Source: Multifurca ochricompacta (Eukaryota > Basidiomycota > Agaricomycetes > Russulales > Russulaceae). Taken from it: 62,603 nucleotides of DNA. Each line of letters opens with the position of its first letter. Within the stretch, counting starts at the first letter, position 1. The stretch lies in contig WTXG01000215.1 of the NCBI GenBank assembly GCA_022496185.1, positions 1 through 62,603 on the forward strand. The letters run 5' to 3'. The position numbers and the translations under genes were made by a program. Shown here one piece after another: positions 45,681 to 58,421 of the stretch. The notes beneath the pieces were generated by a model. It saw only the letters and a program-made list of their open reading frames with translations, did not search any database and was not told the DNA's origin.

Positions 45681-46541
45681 GGTTCGCTTCCTATTTACTT
45701 ATAAATGAGTTGTAGTTAGTTCTTTCCCTGTTGTCCCTCTCAATTGCCTTCTACGTTTAATGGTGGTTGTGTTGAGTGCAGTTTGAGGTTAGATAAGCGA
45801 AACTACCTTGATCCATTTCCAACAAGTTGGGCAGTCAGTTGAATTGACTCATGCGAAGTCTGGCCTTCTAAATGGTCCAGCGTGCTGTGTACAATCCCTC
45901 ATTTATATAACTTGTAGAAGCCAAAGAACTGAACTGGATCGCACTAAACCTAGTACAACTCGTCTTGGCGTGGGTATTCACAATTCACAATACCTTTGCA
46001 TGTTTATGAGGCACTGTCTCTCCAATGACAGCCTCGAATAGAGACCGACTCAGACGGGTAGTAGCGTGTCCGAACACTGCTTGGATGTTCAATACCATGG
46101 TGAAGTCAATTGACAACAGCCTGCACCACCAACGAAATTCTCGTAGGATCTCCGAATCTTGTCGGAGGACACGACCAACGCGATTCCAATGGACCAGCGG
46201 CGGAAGAACCGCCAATAAAACATCTGCATCTACCAATTTTCTACCGGCAAGAGCACCGTCTCATTGTAATTATCTTCAAATGAGTTAAGTGGCCTCTCGT
46301 TGCAACTCAAAACATATGCAGGCGAATTACGTTATCCTCCATCCCATTCAAGATGCCAAATTCCTATGTGCCTAGAACACCTAGAATGACTAGGCCACAT
46401 TAAATTTAGTATGGAACAGGCACAGTTCAGCCATGCTAGAGATTATTATTATTATTATTATTATTATTTTTGAATCGAGTTTCATTGACGGCTAGAGATT
46501 ATTGAGACAGGTCGTAAGTAACCAGGTTGATTGGAAAAAGA
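45681..46541. other. Spacer of inverted repeat 2
   Basis: Unique sequence between the arms. A protein-like minus-strand frame (45985-46236, with LVHWNRVGRVLRQDSEILRE) is unassigned and may be a relic. A TTA microsatellite lies at 46443-46469. Confidence 0.6.
46443..46469. repeat. TTA microsatellite
   Basis: About nine ATT/TTA units followed by a T-run, inside the spacer of palindrome 2. Confidence 0.85.
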
Positions 46542-46807
46542 CAACCCAAATGAACAAAGTGGAAGTCGACTCTCTCAAAATATGAATTGGACAACAACCC
46601 TAATCCTTTCTTTTCCTTTTTGTTGCCATTATAGATCTTTATTCCACCAACTGCAACCGTGTATAAAAAAACGGTACGTCTACCCTCTTCAGTAAAAGCA
46701 GGCCGTCTACAACCTCGATGGCATTTGACCCAAAACCTGCCCTTTGAGCGTCAATAATCAATAATACGAAGAATAGAGCTAAACAGGAGAGCAATACCAT
46801 CACACGT

Positions 46808-47019
46808 CTACGCAATGTCAACAAGGGCGTCAACATCAACATCAGCGTCAACATCAATATCAGCGTCAACATCTATGTCAGAATAAATCAACTTGTGCAG
46901 AGTGGGGGATTGACTTTAAAGCACGCCTTACCAACAAGCCTCTTCTCAGCTTGTACCGCCGGAGCAGCAAGCACAAAAGCAGCAAGAGAAAGAGCAATAA
47001 TGGATTTAAGGAACTGCAT
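46808..47019 (-). CDS. SSP13: mirror copy of SSP12
   Basis: Exons 47019-46932 and 46872-46808; the predicted 50-residue product and the intron match SSP12. It lies about 670 bp downstream of the THOC1 stop codon in the same orientation. TATA box at 47095-47100. Confidence 0.78.
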
Positions 47020-47094
47020 TGTGCTCGCAATGGATAGAATTGGCTCAGATGGATGGAACACCAATGCCATTTCTGACAACCCACTTGTTGCCCT

Positions 47095-47100
47095 TTTATA
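47095..47100 (-). promoter_or_regulatory. TATA box of SSP13
   Basis: TATAAA on the minus strand, mirror of the SSP12 box. Confidence 0.7.
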
Positions 47101-47685
47101 CTCCAAGCCCCATCAAATCTCTGTGCGCTTCGTTTGAGAGTAATCGGACATTCGCTTGCGTGGTTGAAATTGGCTAGGTTGTAGCGTTTTGCGCTTTTCC
47201 CAATCTTGAATGAGCCTTGAGTGGAGCCCGTCATTGTCGCCATTGCGTTCTCCCCCCCTTGTTCCACTCGTGCTCTGTGCAGCCAGCCATCTGGGCCATC
47301 TGGTATCTTGGCATGCATCTTCCAAGTACATAGTGCAAACTCAAAAATCATGCGTTTCATGAGCCGGTACTCCCTTCTTCTCAGTATTGACTTCTCAGCT
47401 GCTAATGACATGTTCCATTCTGACATGTCACCACAAGCGAGTTTGCTCGTGTAAATTTACATGATGTGGCTGCTTCCTAGAGCATTTCGTTCCCGAGTGG
47501 TGGGTAATTTGGACGGCTACGTCGAATTGACCCTCTTTTAGTTGTCAATGTACTTGTAATTCTTGATCCTCTTGACATCTCATCGCCTGGTCACCCACAG
47601 CGAGGCATGTCGAGTCAGAGAAATTTCGAGTCCGAGCAATAATCTACTCTCAGATTGTCATGCACAAGTCGAAACAATATGGACC

Positions 47686-50214
47686 TCACCCCTCCATTTT
47701 CACATCACCCTCCCCGTCTTTCCCGGATGCTACTTCATTCCCAGCTTTTACCACCACGTCCTGCCCCACTCCACTCTCCCGTGCCTCACGCTCCCGTTCA
47801 ATTTCTCCAGCCAGCGCCACGATGTCACCCACCCCGATCTTTGCGAACTGCCCCAGGTGCTGGTCACGCGCCGTCCGCAGGGCAAGCCATGCCCAACGTT
47901 GCTTGTTCTAAAAAAAAGTAATATATTTTAGATTATCCCGTAAGGGGAGAAGTAGCTTAGGAAACCTTACCTCTTCAAGCTTCGCGATCTGTTCGTCTCC
48001 AGCGGTCACCACACGTGTTGCCGCGACTATTGCTCCTGCTGTCGCTATTCCCTCTACCCCCACAGGCCCACGTGGAGGTGTTGGCGAGACAGCTGTCGGC
48101 GTGCCTTGCGTTTGAGAATCATCATCGGACACTTTACCAGGTGACCCCGATCCCGGTTTCGCTGGAAGTGAAGGATGTAGCGTACTACCTAAATTGGAAG
48201 GATTGTTCTGCTCCACACCATTTTCCTGTGTGCTTGCCGTCGACCCGCTTGACCCTGTTGCTGTTGCCGTTGCCGTTGCCGTTGCCGTTGCTGTTGCCGT
48301 TGCTGCTGCTTTAGCACGTGCCGCCGCCATCCGCTCCCCTTGACGTGCAAGCGTCTTCTTGCGCATCTCAATCCGCTTGTCTTCCAGCTTGATTTTCTTT
48401 ACAAACTCCTTTACGTCCCCGGGTCTCACCATAACCATATCAGCCGAAATTGACACTCCATTAACTTCAAATATACATACTGGAACGAGTTCTCCAGATC
48501 GGCAAGACCTCTGTAACCCATCTCCCAGATCTCCGTCAGGGGAGCTGAACCAAGTGAGTGTGGCCATTCTTCTGCTTCCGTGTGCATTTCTTCCCTTTTC
48601 GAACGGGTGACCTCTTCTAGACCAGGGCCCGGTTCACGCTCGCGGTCGAATGGAGAACAGAGATCGTTCTTCCACCGCACCCAATTACGCTCCCGCTCCA
48701 GCACTCCTGCAACTGCATCTGCAAACACTCGGCCTGCGGGAGCGGTCTGCCTGAGTTCCTCATATGCCCGTGCTATTGTGTCAGAGACCCATTGCACGGC
48801 GTCGTCTTCAAGCGTGAAATCCATCTGAAGTGAGCGATTACGCGAGGAGACCCAGGATGCCTTTGCCTCCTTTGTGAACGTCTGCAAGTGGTGAAGTAGC
48901 ACAAGCAACTGAAATAGGAACTGTCTTCGGAAGTGAGTGTCCGCGATCTGAGCAGGGCGTCAACTGTCAATTTGCGATCAAGCTAAAATGAATGTGGGCG
49001 TACTTCGAGGTCGAGTAGATCGGGACTCGTCAGGAACTTGGCGAAGAAGTATTCCTTACTTGGGGGTTGTTCTGTATTCTGTTCCGTCTCCCGCTTTCGT
49101 TTCAGTGGGTTCGCTGCTGCAGCACCGGTCATAATAGTACGACTGCCCGTGAGAGCGCGTTCTTTGACAGTCGCCTCTTTAATTACGGGTAGTACCTTGT
49201 TAACCGCTTCCTGAAAGTCGTTGAAGGTCTGTGGTAAACGAACAGTGACGGTTTGGAGAAAGGGAGTTGAAGAGACCAGAATGTATTGTATAGATCTGAA
49301 GACACGTTGAGCGTTGGTAGAAAATATAGACAGTATTATTAACTCGCCTTCTTTCTTCTCGATCATCTCCATCGCTGACTTTGGTGATGTAGTAGGCTTT
49401 CCAGTGGGTACTTCATCGACGGTCATAGCATCGTCCGACTTCACCTCCGTTCGACCATCTACTTTCTCATCACACGCCTCTTTTTCGCGAGGAAACCGTA
49501 CAGCTTCCCAAGCGGGCCCGTATTCGCCGCGCAAGTTCACGCCGCTACGCTCGCCGAGCGGAAACACGCCACTGAGAAAAGTAAGAATGCGACCACAAAA
49601 AATGGTATTGGATCCCATTTTGGACAGTCTGCGCAGAAGGTCGTTGAGTGTTCGAAGGAGGACGAGTGCCTTTCCTTTCTGAGGAACCATGCCTGCAGTG
49701 AGACGGGCAGCACGCGACTCAATCCATGAGAAGATGTGGGAGCAAGAGGAGATGGTCTGTGTTTCGAGAAGATCCTGTAGGGTAGAGAATGTAAAAGCTT
49801 GTTCGCAGGCATCTGGTAGGGGGCGTAAGAGTAGTTGTTAATTGGTGATGAAAGGATACGGACCTTGTTCTGTGAAGGTCAACACAAGCTCCAATCTGTC
49901 TTTCAGTTCATCGTAATAAGTGGTGTCCGGGTCTTTGAGCGCTTTGCCCTCTTCCGCCTAGGGCAAAAAAATAAAATAATGAATTGATTAGAATGGTGTG
50001 GCGTGTAAAGATGAGGCGTGCGCACGGCGATGGTGAATATCTCATTCTTGAGTGCAAGTTCCCAGTGGCCTCTCCTTACATCCGGCGAGAACTTGGAAGG
50101 TGTATCTTCCAGCGCATTTGACACGAGCTTGTCAAGGTCACCTTTATGGAATGGTCGAGGGGGTAATGACTGAAGTAAATGGCGAAGAGCAGAGTCAGGG
50201 GAGCGGTGAACCAT
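47686..50214 (-). CDS. THOC1: THO complex subunit 1 (THOC1/Hpr1-like), one apparent frame break
   Basis: Seven exons: 50214-50026, 49957-49864, 49812-49348, 49295-49004, 48947-48481, 48424-47971, 47907-47686. Diagnostic THOC1 sequence is [20 protein letters not shown] followed by [92 protein letters not shown] and [22 protein letters not shown]1 couples transcription to mRNA export in the nucleus. Exon 3 ends with a GC donor (AAG|GCGAGT). Exon 4 is one base short: after FSKP the frame shifts at 49250-49251, and one added base restores everything downstream (about 727 residues). An Ala-Thr dipeptide repeat lies in exon 6. The last exon is duplicated in palindrome 2. Confidence 0.87.
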
Positions 50215-50283
50215 GGAAGGGTGAAGTGAAGAGGGGGGGGGGGAGCGCGCGCCGACCTAATTTAAACTCAACTTGTCGCTCCC

Positions 50284-50616
50284 ATGTCCAGCAGCAGCTC
50301 AAATACAAGTAATACAACCTCATTACCCTTTGTCAATGGCTCTACAGAGCCAGTATCTGACAACATTGAACACATTCGCGAGCTGCTGGCCCTTAACATC
50401 CCCGACGTCGATGCAGATCAGGACGTTGGAACGTTGTTGCGTCAGCTCGAGAGCGCAGACTCCGTCGGCCAAAATGTTGAAGGCAGAATAGACGTGATTT
50501 TGGAAAGACTGGATCTTCTCCTTCGAACGTTACAGCAGGATGGAGATCCCCAGACTGCAGCCGCGGAAATTGGCACGACTGGACTTCAGAAGGCGGACAA
50601 GGGTCATGGATGCTAA
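50284..50616 (+). CDS. Small acidic helical protein, unknown
   Basis: Single-exon 110-codon ATG frame: Ser/Asn/Thr-rich start, then IEHIRELLALNIPDVDADQD, a predicted helix LLRQLESADSVGQNVEGRID and VILERLDLLLRTLQQDGD with heptad-like leucines. It could be a short coiled-coil subunit of a larger complex; no family is recognised. It is divergent from THOC1 with only 69 bp between the start codons, so the two probably share a bidirectional promoter. Confidence 0.6.
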   Translation: MSSSSSNTSNTTSLPFVNGSTEPVSDNIEHIRELLALNIPDVDADQDVGTLLRQLESADSVGQNVEGRIDVILERLDLLLRTLQQDGDPQTAAAEIGTTGLQKADKGHGC

Positions 50617-52063
50617 CCAAATGTTCACATATTGTATTGCGTTTCTTCAGTAGCTGATGACGAGGTGCGGTGCATCTCACAGCATACTTTCTCAGCTCAT
50701 GAGTGGGCGAATCTATCCAGATGTAGTTTGGTAGTTGGTGGTACTGAAGTGATCCCTTTTCTTTGTATCTGCTAATGCTATTGGTCTCAAGCGGGTATAA
50801 TCCCGGGAGCATCGTTTTATTGAGATGCATAGCACCTACTGGAGGGAGTGCTGTGAATGCTCCCCTCCCCTTCTTTGCCCCCTATTACACATGGCGCTTC
50901 TTCCGGCGACACCTTGCTACCTTCCAGAGTATTCGTTATCGTGAACTTGATGTCTCATAAATGATATGTGGTGCTTTCTAGCTTCCCAGCCTGGATCTAG
51001 TCTAGGGTACAGTCGTCGTCAAATATCCACTCTGTGGCGTCTCATGAATCAAACTCGTCGACATTCTTCTTTGAAGGCCAAGCTTTATCTTGCGCGCTGG
51101 AATTAACTTTGACACCTCCCTCACCTCACTTGATGAACTACCTCATTGAAATCTCGCGGACATTTACCGACAGAAGGGCGAGATAATCTCATGGTTTCCA
51201 ACCTGGCAGTAAGGCGCAGCAGGCCCCAGGAGGAAAAAAAATCCGCGCAAGTCATTCCTTCGGAATTTTGCGGGCTACGCTGATAACGCAGGGCTTAAAC
51301 AGTCACTGCGCAAAAACTCTCGAAGTCGTCGCCATCACATTATGGGCGCACAGAAACTCGAGTCAGAACTTTGATAGTCCCGCTCCACTGCACTCATTTT
51401 ACGTCCAAACCCGGAGCGCTGGCCTGAGACGCTGACCCAGAGACAATCTCCTGCCAGAGGCGATTCTTCTGCCCGACTTTCCTCGTGCTTTCACACCCCC
51501 GTCTGGGATGTCTAATAGCTTTCTCTCTTTACGTGTAATTGACCATATCGCGCGCCCTTCAAGAATGCTGGACAGAGACAGTGGACTTCTCGATACTAGT
51601 ATAAGGCGATTTCACCCGAAAAATTCAATTCCGTTGGCTTATCTCTTGTACTCTTTGCGTGAGGGGGTCCGCGCGGCTCTCCAGACGAACGTGGAATATT
51701 CAAATTGAGACCCACTGACGGATGGCAGCCCGTCATGGTCGCGCGCAAAGCTGTCCATCCATTCGAGAATTGTTGGGATCTTTTGTTACGAGGTGTCACC
51801 ATGCGGTACCGGAAAAAGGTAGCACCATGCAGAGTTTTTGTTCCCGTGCACCACCAACATATTGTACGTACATCCATGAGACTTAAAAGCACATCCATCA
51901 CCGTGGGACGATCAGCCGTCATCCTCCCAAGGTCGAATCCGGTGCGAATCGCCGCAAAAAAAAAATACACACAAGTGTAAATCATATACAGTATGGAAAT
52001 ACGGAACAGCAAGGAACGTTTATTACCTATCAACGATCATGTTTACTCGGTGCTTGATCATGC
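50617..52063. other. Intergenic, no gene recognised
   Basis: Only short frames without support. Confidence 0.5.
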
Positions 52064-52662
52064 TTAAGACTGTGCCGCACTTGCTGCGATGGCTATCAAA
52101 TTCTGGTGGTGTCCCCGCAGTACAATGTTAGACTACCTTGTTCCTTCTGGAGAATGTCTTGCATTACGTACCTGCAGCTCAGCCTCCTGAGCGCCAATAA
52201 GTTCGCCGAGTTTCCGACCGCGCTGGTACGCGTAAAAGCCAGGTATCTGTTGCGCACGTAGGTTAACGGTCCGGGGAATGTACAATATATATTTAAGTAT
52301 GTATGTACTTATGCGCGTATGCGCATGCAGAACAAGAATAAAACCAACCGTTTGCCCGCCTACGTGCTGAACAACATCTTGAGCATTGTCAATGTCAACC
52401 CTGTAAAAGTCGACGCCAGAGAACGAGCCGGAGTCCGCAAAGTTGTTGAAGATCGGCGTCACTCCGCGGCAAGGTCCACACCAGTACGCCCAGAAGTAGA
52501 TAACAGACACGCGGTCACCATTTATCTATAGAGCAAGAGGAGTGGAGAAGAGAAGAGGGGGGACGCGTGAGTTAGCTGCCTTATTTTCGGGTGTCATGCT
52601 ACGGAAGTTAAACTCACGACGCTGTTGAACTGATCAAGAGAAGTGATATTGAACACGGTCAT
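52064..52662 (-). CDS. Thioredoxin
   Basis: Exons 52662-52618, 52525-52349, 52246-52172 and 52069-52064 give about 100 residues. The start MTVFNITSLDQFNSV is followed by VIYFWAYWCGPCRGVTPIFN with the redox-active WCGPC, then VDFYRVDIDNAQDVVQHVGG, the cis-Pro region QTIPGFYAYQRG and KLGELIGAQEAELQ. The length fits a cytosolic thioredoxin that reduces disulphides. The last coding exon is only two codons (Ser-stop) and is the least certain part; without that splice the frame ends after VRNARHSPEGTR. Confidence 0.9.
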
Positions 52663-54396
52663 AGTTGCAGTAATAGCTAATCAGTTATGTCGTTGATGAA
52701 AGCCCCTTTCAAAGATGAATGGCGAGGTCACTTGGGATGATTGACGGAAGGGCTGGGAGGGGGGGGGGGTTTATGAGCGCGTTACAAGCCCTATCGCACC
52801 ACAGCACAGAGTTCATGTGGTGGTGCTGCCAAAGTGCGGCCAGTTCAAAAGACATAAAAATCTTTGCATCCGAAAACTGCGCACAGTGCTGAGCCGAGAT
52901 CTTGTTGGAAAAGTTGACATCTGCCATGGGCCATTGAATTGTAGCGCGCTTAGGTGGTTCTCTATCCTCTCCACACAACTTTGCCAACACGGCCGAAAGG
53001 AACAGCGGGAATTGGGCGGGGCGTTTGAACGAGCAGACGGCGAAAAGAGAGTGAGCCCTGAGCAGCCAACTATGCCCCGAATCGGATTAAGGTGACGGGG
53101 GGGGACGCTGATGGCGCTTTTGCGTAAGCGCGTAAGGAACGCGCCTTGCACCCGTTTTGGTAGGGCCGGGAGTCAGAAGCACTTCGCGGTGACGACAGAG
53201 GTCAGATCAGGAAGAAAGGACCAAGAGTATCTGGCCGCGAGGGGATGGAAATGGTTATAAAAGGTACCTGGATAAATGAACGGGCAACTGAAACGATGCC
53301 TGAATGATGAATTACGTCTAACGTTCAGAAGCAGCCGCCGATGGGGTGCCCTGGAACCCTTGAGCTTTAAACTTTGATCCTAAAATGGCCACAGTGTGAT
53401 AAGGACCTCCGAGCTATGCACGAGCCGCGATCTCGAGTCCAAGCTGAGGCCGAGGCCATGAATTGCCACCCCCATCAAAAGTGAGAGCCTTAAAGTAAAA
53501 AAACGGGGATCTCTTCCTCGCCTGATGACCAGAGTGGGGATACCGGCTCTAGTGGCAACGGAATGAAGCAACAGCGCAAAGACTGTAAACACCCCCCTCC
53601 CCCTCCATTCATTGCTTGCGATGTCTAAGCACAGGGGCAGATACTGCGGGGATGAAATAAATACGGCATGATGGGGAGAGGGGGAGATGTCTACCTTGTA
53701 TTGCTGGTTGACTGACGGCTTCTGCTGGAAAAAAAAAAGGAACGATGACCATACTTGGCTTGACAGGCTCGACATGTTGGCAGATGTGGTGCAGGCCATG
53801 TGCAGCTTTGGTTTAGTCGCACCGTGATCAGATTTTGTTGCCTTTGACCGTCCAATGGATTCGTAAGAGAGAGGCGCAAACCAAAGACAGCCCCAACACC
53901 ATTTTGCGGTACGAGCTCAGATGGTGCCTCTTATGTCTGGAACGCCGCCCCAAGATCGGTATCGGCCAGTAGACGTCAACGGCGGGTACGAATTATACCA
54001 AGAATGAGACGCTGAAAAGTTGAGGATGAGTGTATAAGGCTCGAATGCTCTAGAAATGCCTTTCATGACCGAGCATCACATTCGAATGATTCATTCGCAC
54101 ATTCATACAAGAGGAGTGATGCAGATACGTTATGACAGAGTTTCCGGAACAACAGATATGCCAATCCCAAATTACGAATTGTAGAAAAGCATGAAAATTG
54201 AAGGCCAGAACGGTTGACGTCACGGGTGAGGGTGGTGGGTGGTGGTTGAGGTCGATGTTCGGTCGGTTTGTGGTTTGTGTCTTTGAACCGGAAACTCCGG
54301 GGCGGGGATGAACGGATTAACGGGCCTCGGACACGGCGAGTCACTGTTCGATTTATTTTGAACGCGCAGAGGTTCACACTTTTGTAACTGTCTTTC
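52663..54396. other. Intergenic, no gene recognised
   Basis: Minus-strand frames at 52813-53151, 53380-53799 and 54063-54671 lack protein-like features. The last is antisense to the next gene. Confidence 0.5.
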
Positions 54397-57331
54397 ATGG
54401 CCAAGACATCCAATGAGCCTGTTTCTGCAAATTTTGAGCGACTTGCAGAGTTGGCCCCTTCTACAAACCTGTCTTTGATCAATTCGGTCATCTCGAGGTC
54501 ACCTCCCATCGACACACCCTTGTCACTGGTCGAAGGTACTACCAGTACACAGAAGAAGAAGAAAAAGAAAAAGTCAAAGAAATCTGCCAAATCTAAAGGC
54601 GAACGAGACGCCAAACCTCCTACCGAAGATGACGAACCCAATCCACTCGTATTACGCATCAGCCGCAACAAACATTGGCGTTATATCAGCTCCTACCATG
54701 TATGTCTTCCCTGCTAGACCGTCATTGCCCTCCTGCATCATCAGAGAATAGGGCCCATGGCTTCAGCTCCCCATAGAGCTTCTTGAATCCCTTCTCATCC
54801 TCAATGCCGACCCCGCAACGTTTCAGGCAGAGCCACGCATGGCCCCGACGCCTCCTTCCCAACAACAACAACAACACCCTTTCTCGCGCATGCGCGATCG
54901 TGGCTACCCGAGTCTGGGAGATCCATCCCCTCCTGACTCCCCGCGACGAACGTTTTCCCCGATATCATACCCACCCCTACCTGCACCACCCCCCGGTAAA
55001 CCGATCCCTCCGCCGATTGATCCAGGTGTCTTCCGCTCTGTTACGACCATCCGTCGCCTCATAGACGAGGCCTCTGAGCTTGCCGTCCGTGCTTCATCTG
55101 GGATGTCTGCTGCTGCCCTCGGGTCCATACGAGGCAGCTCCAGCCCAAATCTACACAGCAGTCCTTGGGCTCTTGCCCAATCTCTGGGTATGAGTCCCCT
55201 GGGTGACTCGGGCGGGGGCAGGAATGTGGCCATGTCTGCAATGCGAATTCACCGCTTGCGTGCACTTGCAGTGCAGAAGCTCGCCGCGGCGTATAGGGCG
55301 GATGAGATTGCCTCCAGTGTGATGGTAATGCAAGGGGGCAGCGTCTTTGAAGATATCGCGGAGCGTGTACTCAAATTTGGTGCGTCTTCCTAATTCGCTA
55401 GGACCTCATCCCGGCGCGTCTCAGTCTTCACAAAGATCCGAATGACGCAGACGCCAAATATGTCCATTTTTTCCATGAAAAGATACCCTCTCGGTTCGTG
55501 CTCATATCTCCACCATCCACCCGGGCCATGTTCACCTGGTAAGAGCAGGCAGCTCGCCGAATCTACTACGACTCGTGTTCTTGATGAACTCATCGAAGCT
55601 TATCCCCAACGTCTCGAGCTTTTCCGCACACGAGGCATCGTCCGTACCTTTCGAGACGAGTACAGTGCCGCCGTTAAGGACTTTACCCATGCGCTTAAGG
55701 AGGCACGGGCTCTACGCAAGGCTCGTTCGTTTCACCGCAGTGGAAGCCACTCCCTGCAAAATGGCAAAGGCAGAGGTGACAAGAGGAGAAAGGAAGGCAA
55801 GAAAAGGTCGAATGGACAAGCCCCCCCCAACGGAACTAGTGAAGCGGATGGGTGCGGCGACGCATCTGAGGCTGAAACACTGCCAATCCACCCATCTGTC
55901 CTTCCCGAGGCTCCGGAGCCTATCGAGCCGCAGCTACTCTTCCTCCGCGGCGCAGCTTACCTCCAAAATGCCATCTTTCTTATCGAGGAGAAGATCTTGA
56001 AACTAGAGGGCATTCGGAAACGGATTTCGGCCGAGGGGGCGGCAGAGCTCCGTCTATGCTACATCCAGAACGGACGTTACGGCGGCGTCGAGATCGGGAA
56101 CCCGGACGGCCCACTTGGCAGGACCGATGGGCCCAAACTTCAAGCGTACCGGGGCGTGCTCGCGGATGGCGCGTTTCGCGAGCAGATCGGGGCGTTGTTG
56201 AAGAAAAGCATACGTGACCACGAGCGTTTCCTCGCACACTTTGACGCCCTCGAGACACCTGCGCCACCCCGCTCGTCCGACAATGAAGGGGACGACGATA
56301 ACGACATCGTTGAGCGCGCCGCATACGCATTCCTACTCTCTGAAGCCCTACGACCGGGCGCGCACGGGACCCTGCCCCCCGCTCCGCCTCCAGATTCAGC
56401 GGTACTCTTCACGACGTACCACCCGCTTCTCGTCGAGTCGCACTTTTCCGTGCTCCTCTGCTTACTCATGCTGGGTGACTTTTCCGCGCTGCTTCGCGCC
56501 TTTGTACGGGCCGCTACCGTCGTCGACGGCCTAGAGGGATACCCGGTTTTTCTACCCCCACGCTCAATGGCGCAAGCCGAGTTCGTCGAGACGCTCGAGC
56601 GTCTCGCGGGTGGGTGGCGTGTCGGTGTGCAGCCCCATTCGCGCGCACGCACTGGTCAGGGTCTGAGTCATGCTAATGGAAAACTCGCAATCGAACCGTC
56701 GCCGCTACCGTCGCTGCCACCACCACGGCCACCACCTTCGGGTTCTAGATCTTCACCTCCCCCTTCTCCCCTCTTCGTCACAACGGTGCAGTCGCCGATC
56801 CCGATGTCAAATGGGGCGCTGTTTGACCCGCTCGCGCCATCGACGTCTTCTTTTGTCTTTGGTTCTGGCTCTGGCTCTGGCTCTGGCTTTGGATCATCTG
56901 CATCCACAATGGCTCTAATGCAGTTGGCTCCTCCCTCGCAGGTGCAATCCCGCCGCGCGACACCAACGCCAGCTGCCTCCCCCGCGCCGCCGCACAGCGG
57001 GAGCATCGATCTCATAGAATCTCTAGACAGCGCGCGCATCATTCTCGCACCGGTCATGGAGCGACAACGCGCGCGAGCAGAACAGAGCGCGATGGAGAAG
57101 AAACTCTCCTCCCTGTCTTCCTCCTCTTCTTCCTCTGGTTCTTTCGCCGCCGGCGGTGGTGGTGGTGGTAGTGGGGGAAAGAATGCGAGGGTGAAACCGT
57201 TACCGATTAATATACAGTTACATGGCCCGCGCGTTGAGATTGTGCTTGCATGGCTTGCCGCAGTGTGGTTGGTGGAGCTCGAGGGTGTGGCTTTGTCGGG
57301 TAGTTGTGTTGAGAGGCGAAGGCCGGAATAA
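54397..57331 (+). CDS. Large TPR-like conserved basidiomycete protein
   Basis: Four exons (54397-54699, 54752-55379, 55436-55493, 55549-57331) sum to 923 codons plus stop. Residues 50-60 are a Lys run. HWRYISSYHGPWLQLPIELL leads to a Pro-rich part, then RSVTTIRRLIDEASELAVRA, MRIHRLRALAVQKLAAAYRA and DEIASSVMVMQGGSVFEDIA. Then comes a TPR-like helical region: VLDELIEAYPQRLELFRTRG followed by FRDEYSAAVKDFTHALKEAR. The C-terminal half is Pro/Ser/Gly-rich with a SGSGSG run and ends EIVLAWLAAVWLVELEGVAL. It resembles an uncharacterised protein family conserved in Agaricomycetes. The role is unknown; the TPR part suggests protein-protein contacts. Confidence 0.75.
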
Positions 57332-58421
57332 GAATAAGAGACGCGACGCCGGGAATGGGGCGGGGGCGGAGGGGGGCTGGTTTTTGTTTTTTTTATTGAT
57401 TTAAAAACGTTGGTTACTCCGCTCGTGTGTATGTAAGGGTAGGACTAACTAAAATGAGGTTATCATGATCACCAAATTGGGTCCACCCCAAGACGGCTGT
57501 CCAGTGGCCGAATTGAAGTTAAATGCTACAGGATTAAGGACAAAATTGGGACCGGGCCGTTGGTCCCGGTGTTACACGGGCAGTGGCTGCTTCTCTCTCT
57601 TTCTAATCGATCCCACTTCCCTTCGCCTATCACTACCACTGGTGTCAACCAACCAACCGACCAACCAACGGATTAGCGTGTAGAATCTCACTGGAGCATG
57701 TTTGCCGGACCCGTCATCTTTATTCAATAGTAGAATACTCGGCCTGTGGCAGGAGAGTGCTTGGTCGTGGTCAATGGCCAAGTCAATCTGTTCATGTATG
57801 CGGTGCGTGTTGGTGGCCACCACACCCCCCATCCCGGCTGTTCTGCATATCGGCGTGGGAGACGGATATTTAACTTGTTACGTTGTACGCCCTAATCATA
57901 GCTGCGAAGCTTGCGTTATTAGAGAAGTTTTTTTTTTCTATCTTCCTTCTTGATTGTAATCGATTGTTTGTGCTCATATCCGTTTACCTCATCTTATAGA
58001 CTTTTTTTCTAGATAGTCCCCCCGCCCCCTGCATTTGTGATCGCTCTCGGGGCTAGCCGCTAACTCGCCTTGCCGACCTCAACTGCTATCCTTTTTTTTC
58101 TTCGCTACATGCAAGTGATCAGATAATCGATATTGGCACATGGGACGGAGGTACGGTGCGGGACACTCATTTAAACTATCTTACAATATATATATACTCA
58201 CGCAGTTAGAAGAAATGGAAGCCAAACCAAGACAAAGGTAGTACAAATACCCCAAACAGCTAGAGCAAAAGAGGCGACTGTCCATAGCATCGCACCGCAA
58301 ACAAGTAAAGTCGGCGAATATAGAGAAGGGAGAAAGACCAGAAAAAAAAAGAAGACAAAGGTAGAAAGGTATGAGCATCAACGCCTAGCCTTTAGTTTAC
58401 GATGTCAGCCATGGGGCTTCC
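57332..58421. other. Convergent intergenic region
   Basis: No gene. Contains repeated AACCAACCA near 57650 and AT-rich sequence about 58150-58200. Confidence 0.5.

Larger units (their letters stand above)
46542..47960. repeat. Large inverted repeat 2, right arm
   Basis: Reverse complement of 44262-45680. The outer part overlaps the last intron and last exon of the intact THOC1 gene, so this is the original side and the left arm the copy. Confidence 0.93.

Noticed and set aside
54063..54671. 202-codon minus-strand frame
   Set aside because: Antisense to exon 1 of the TPR-like gene; its Phe run is the complement of the Lys run.
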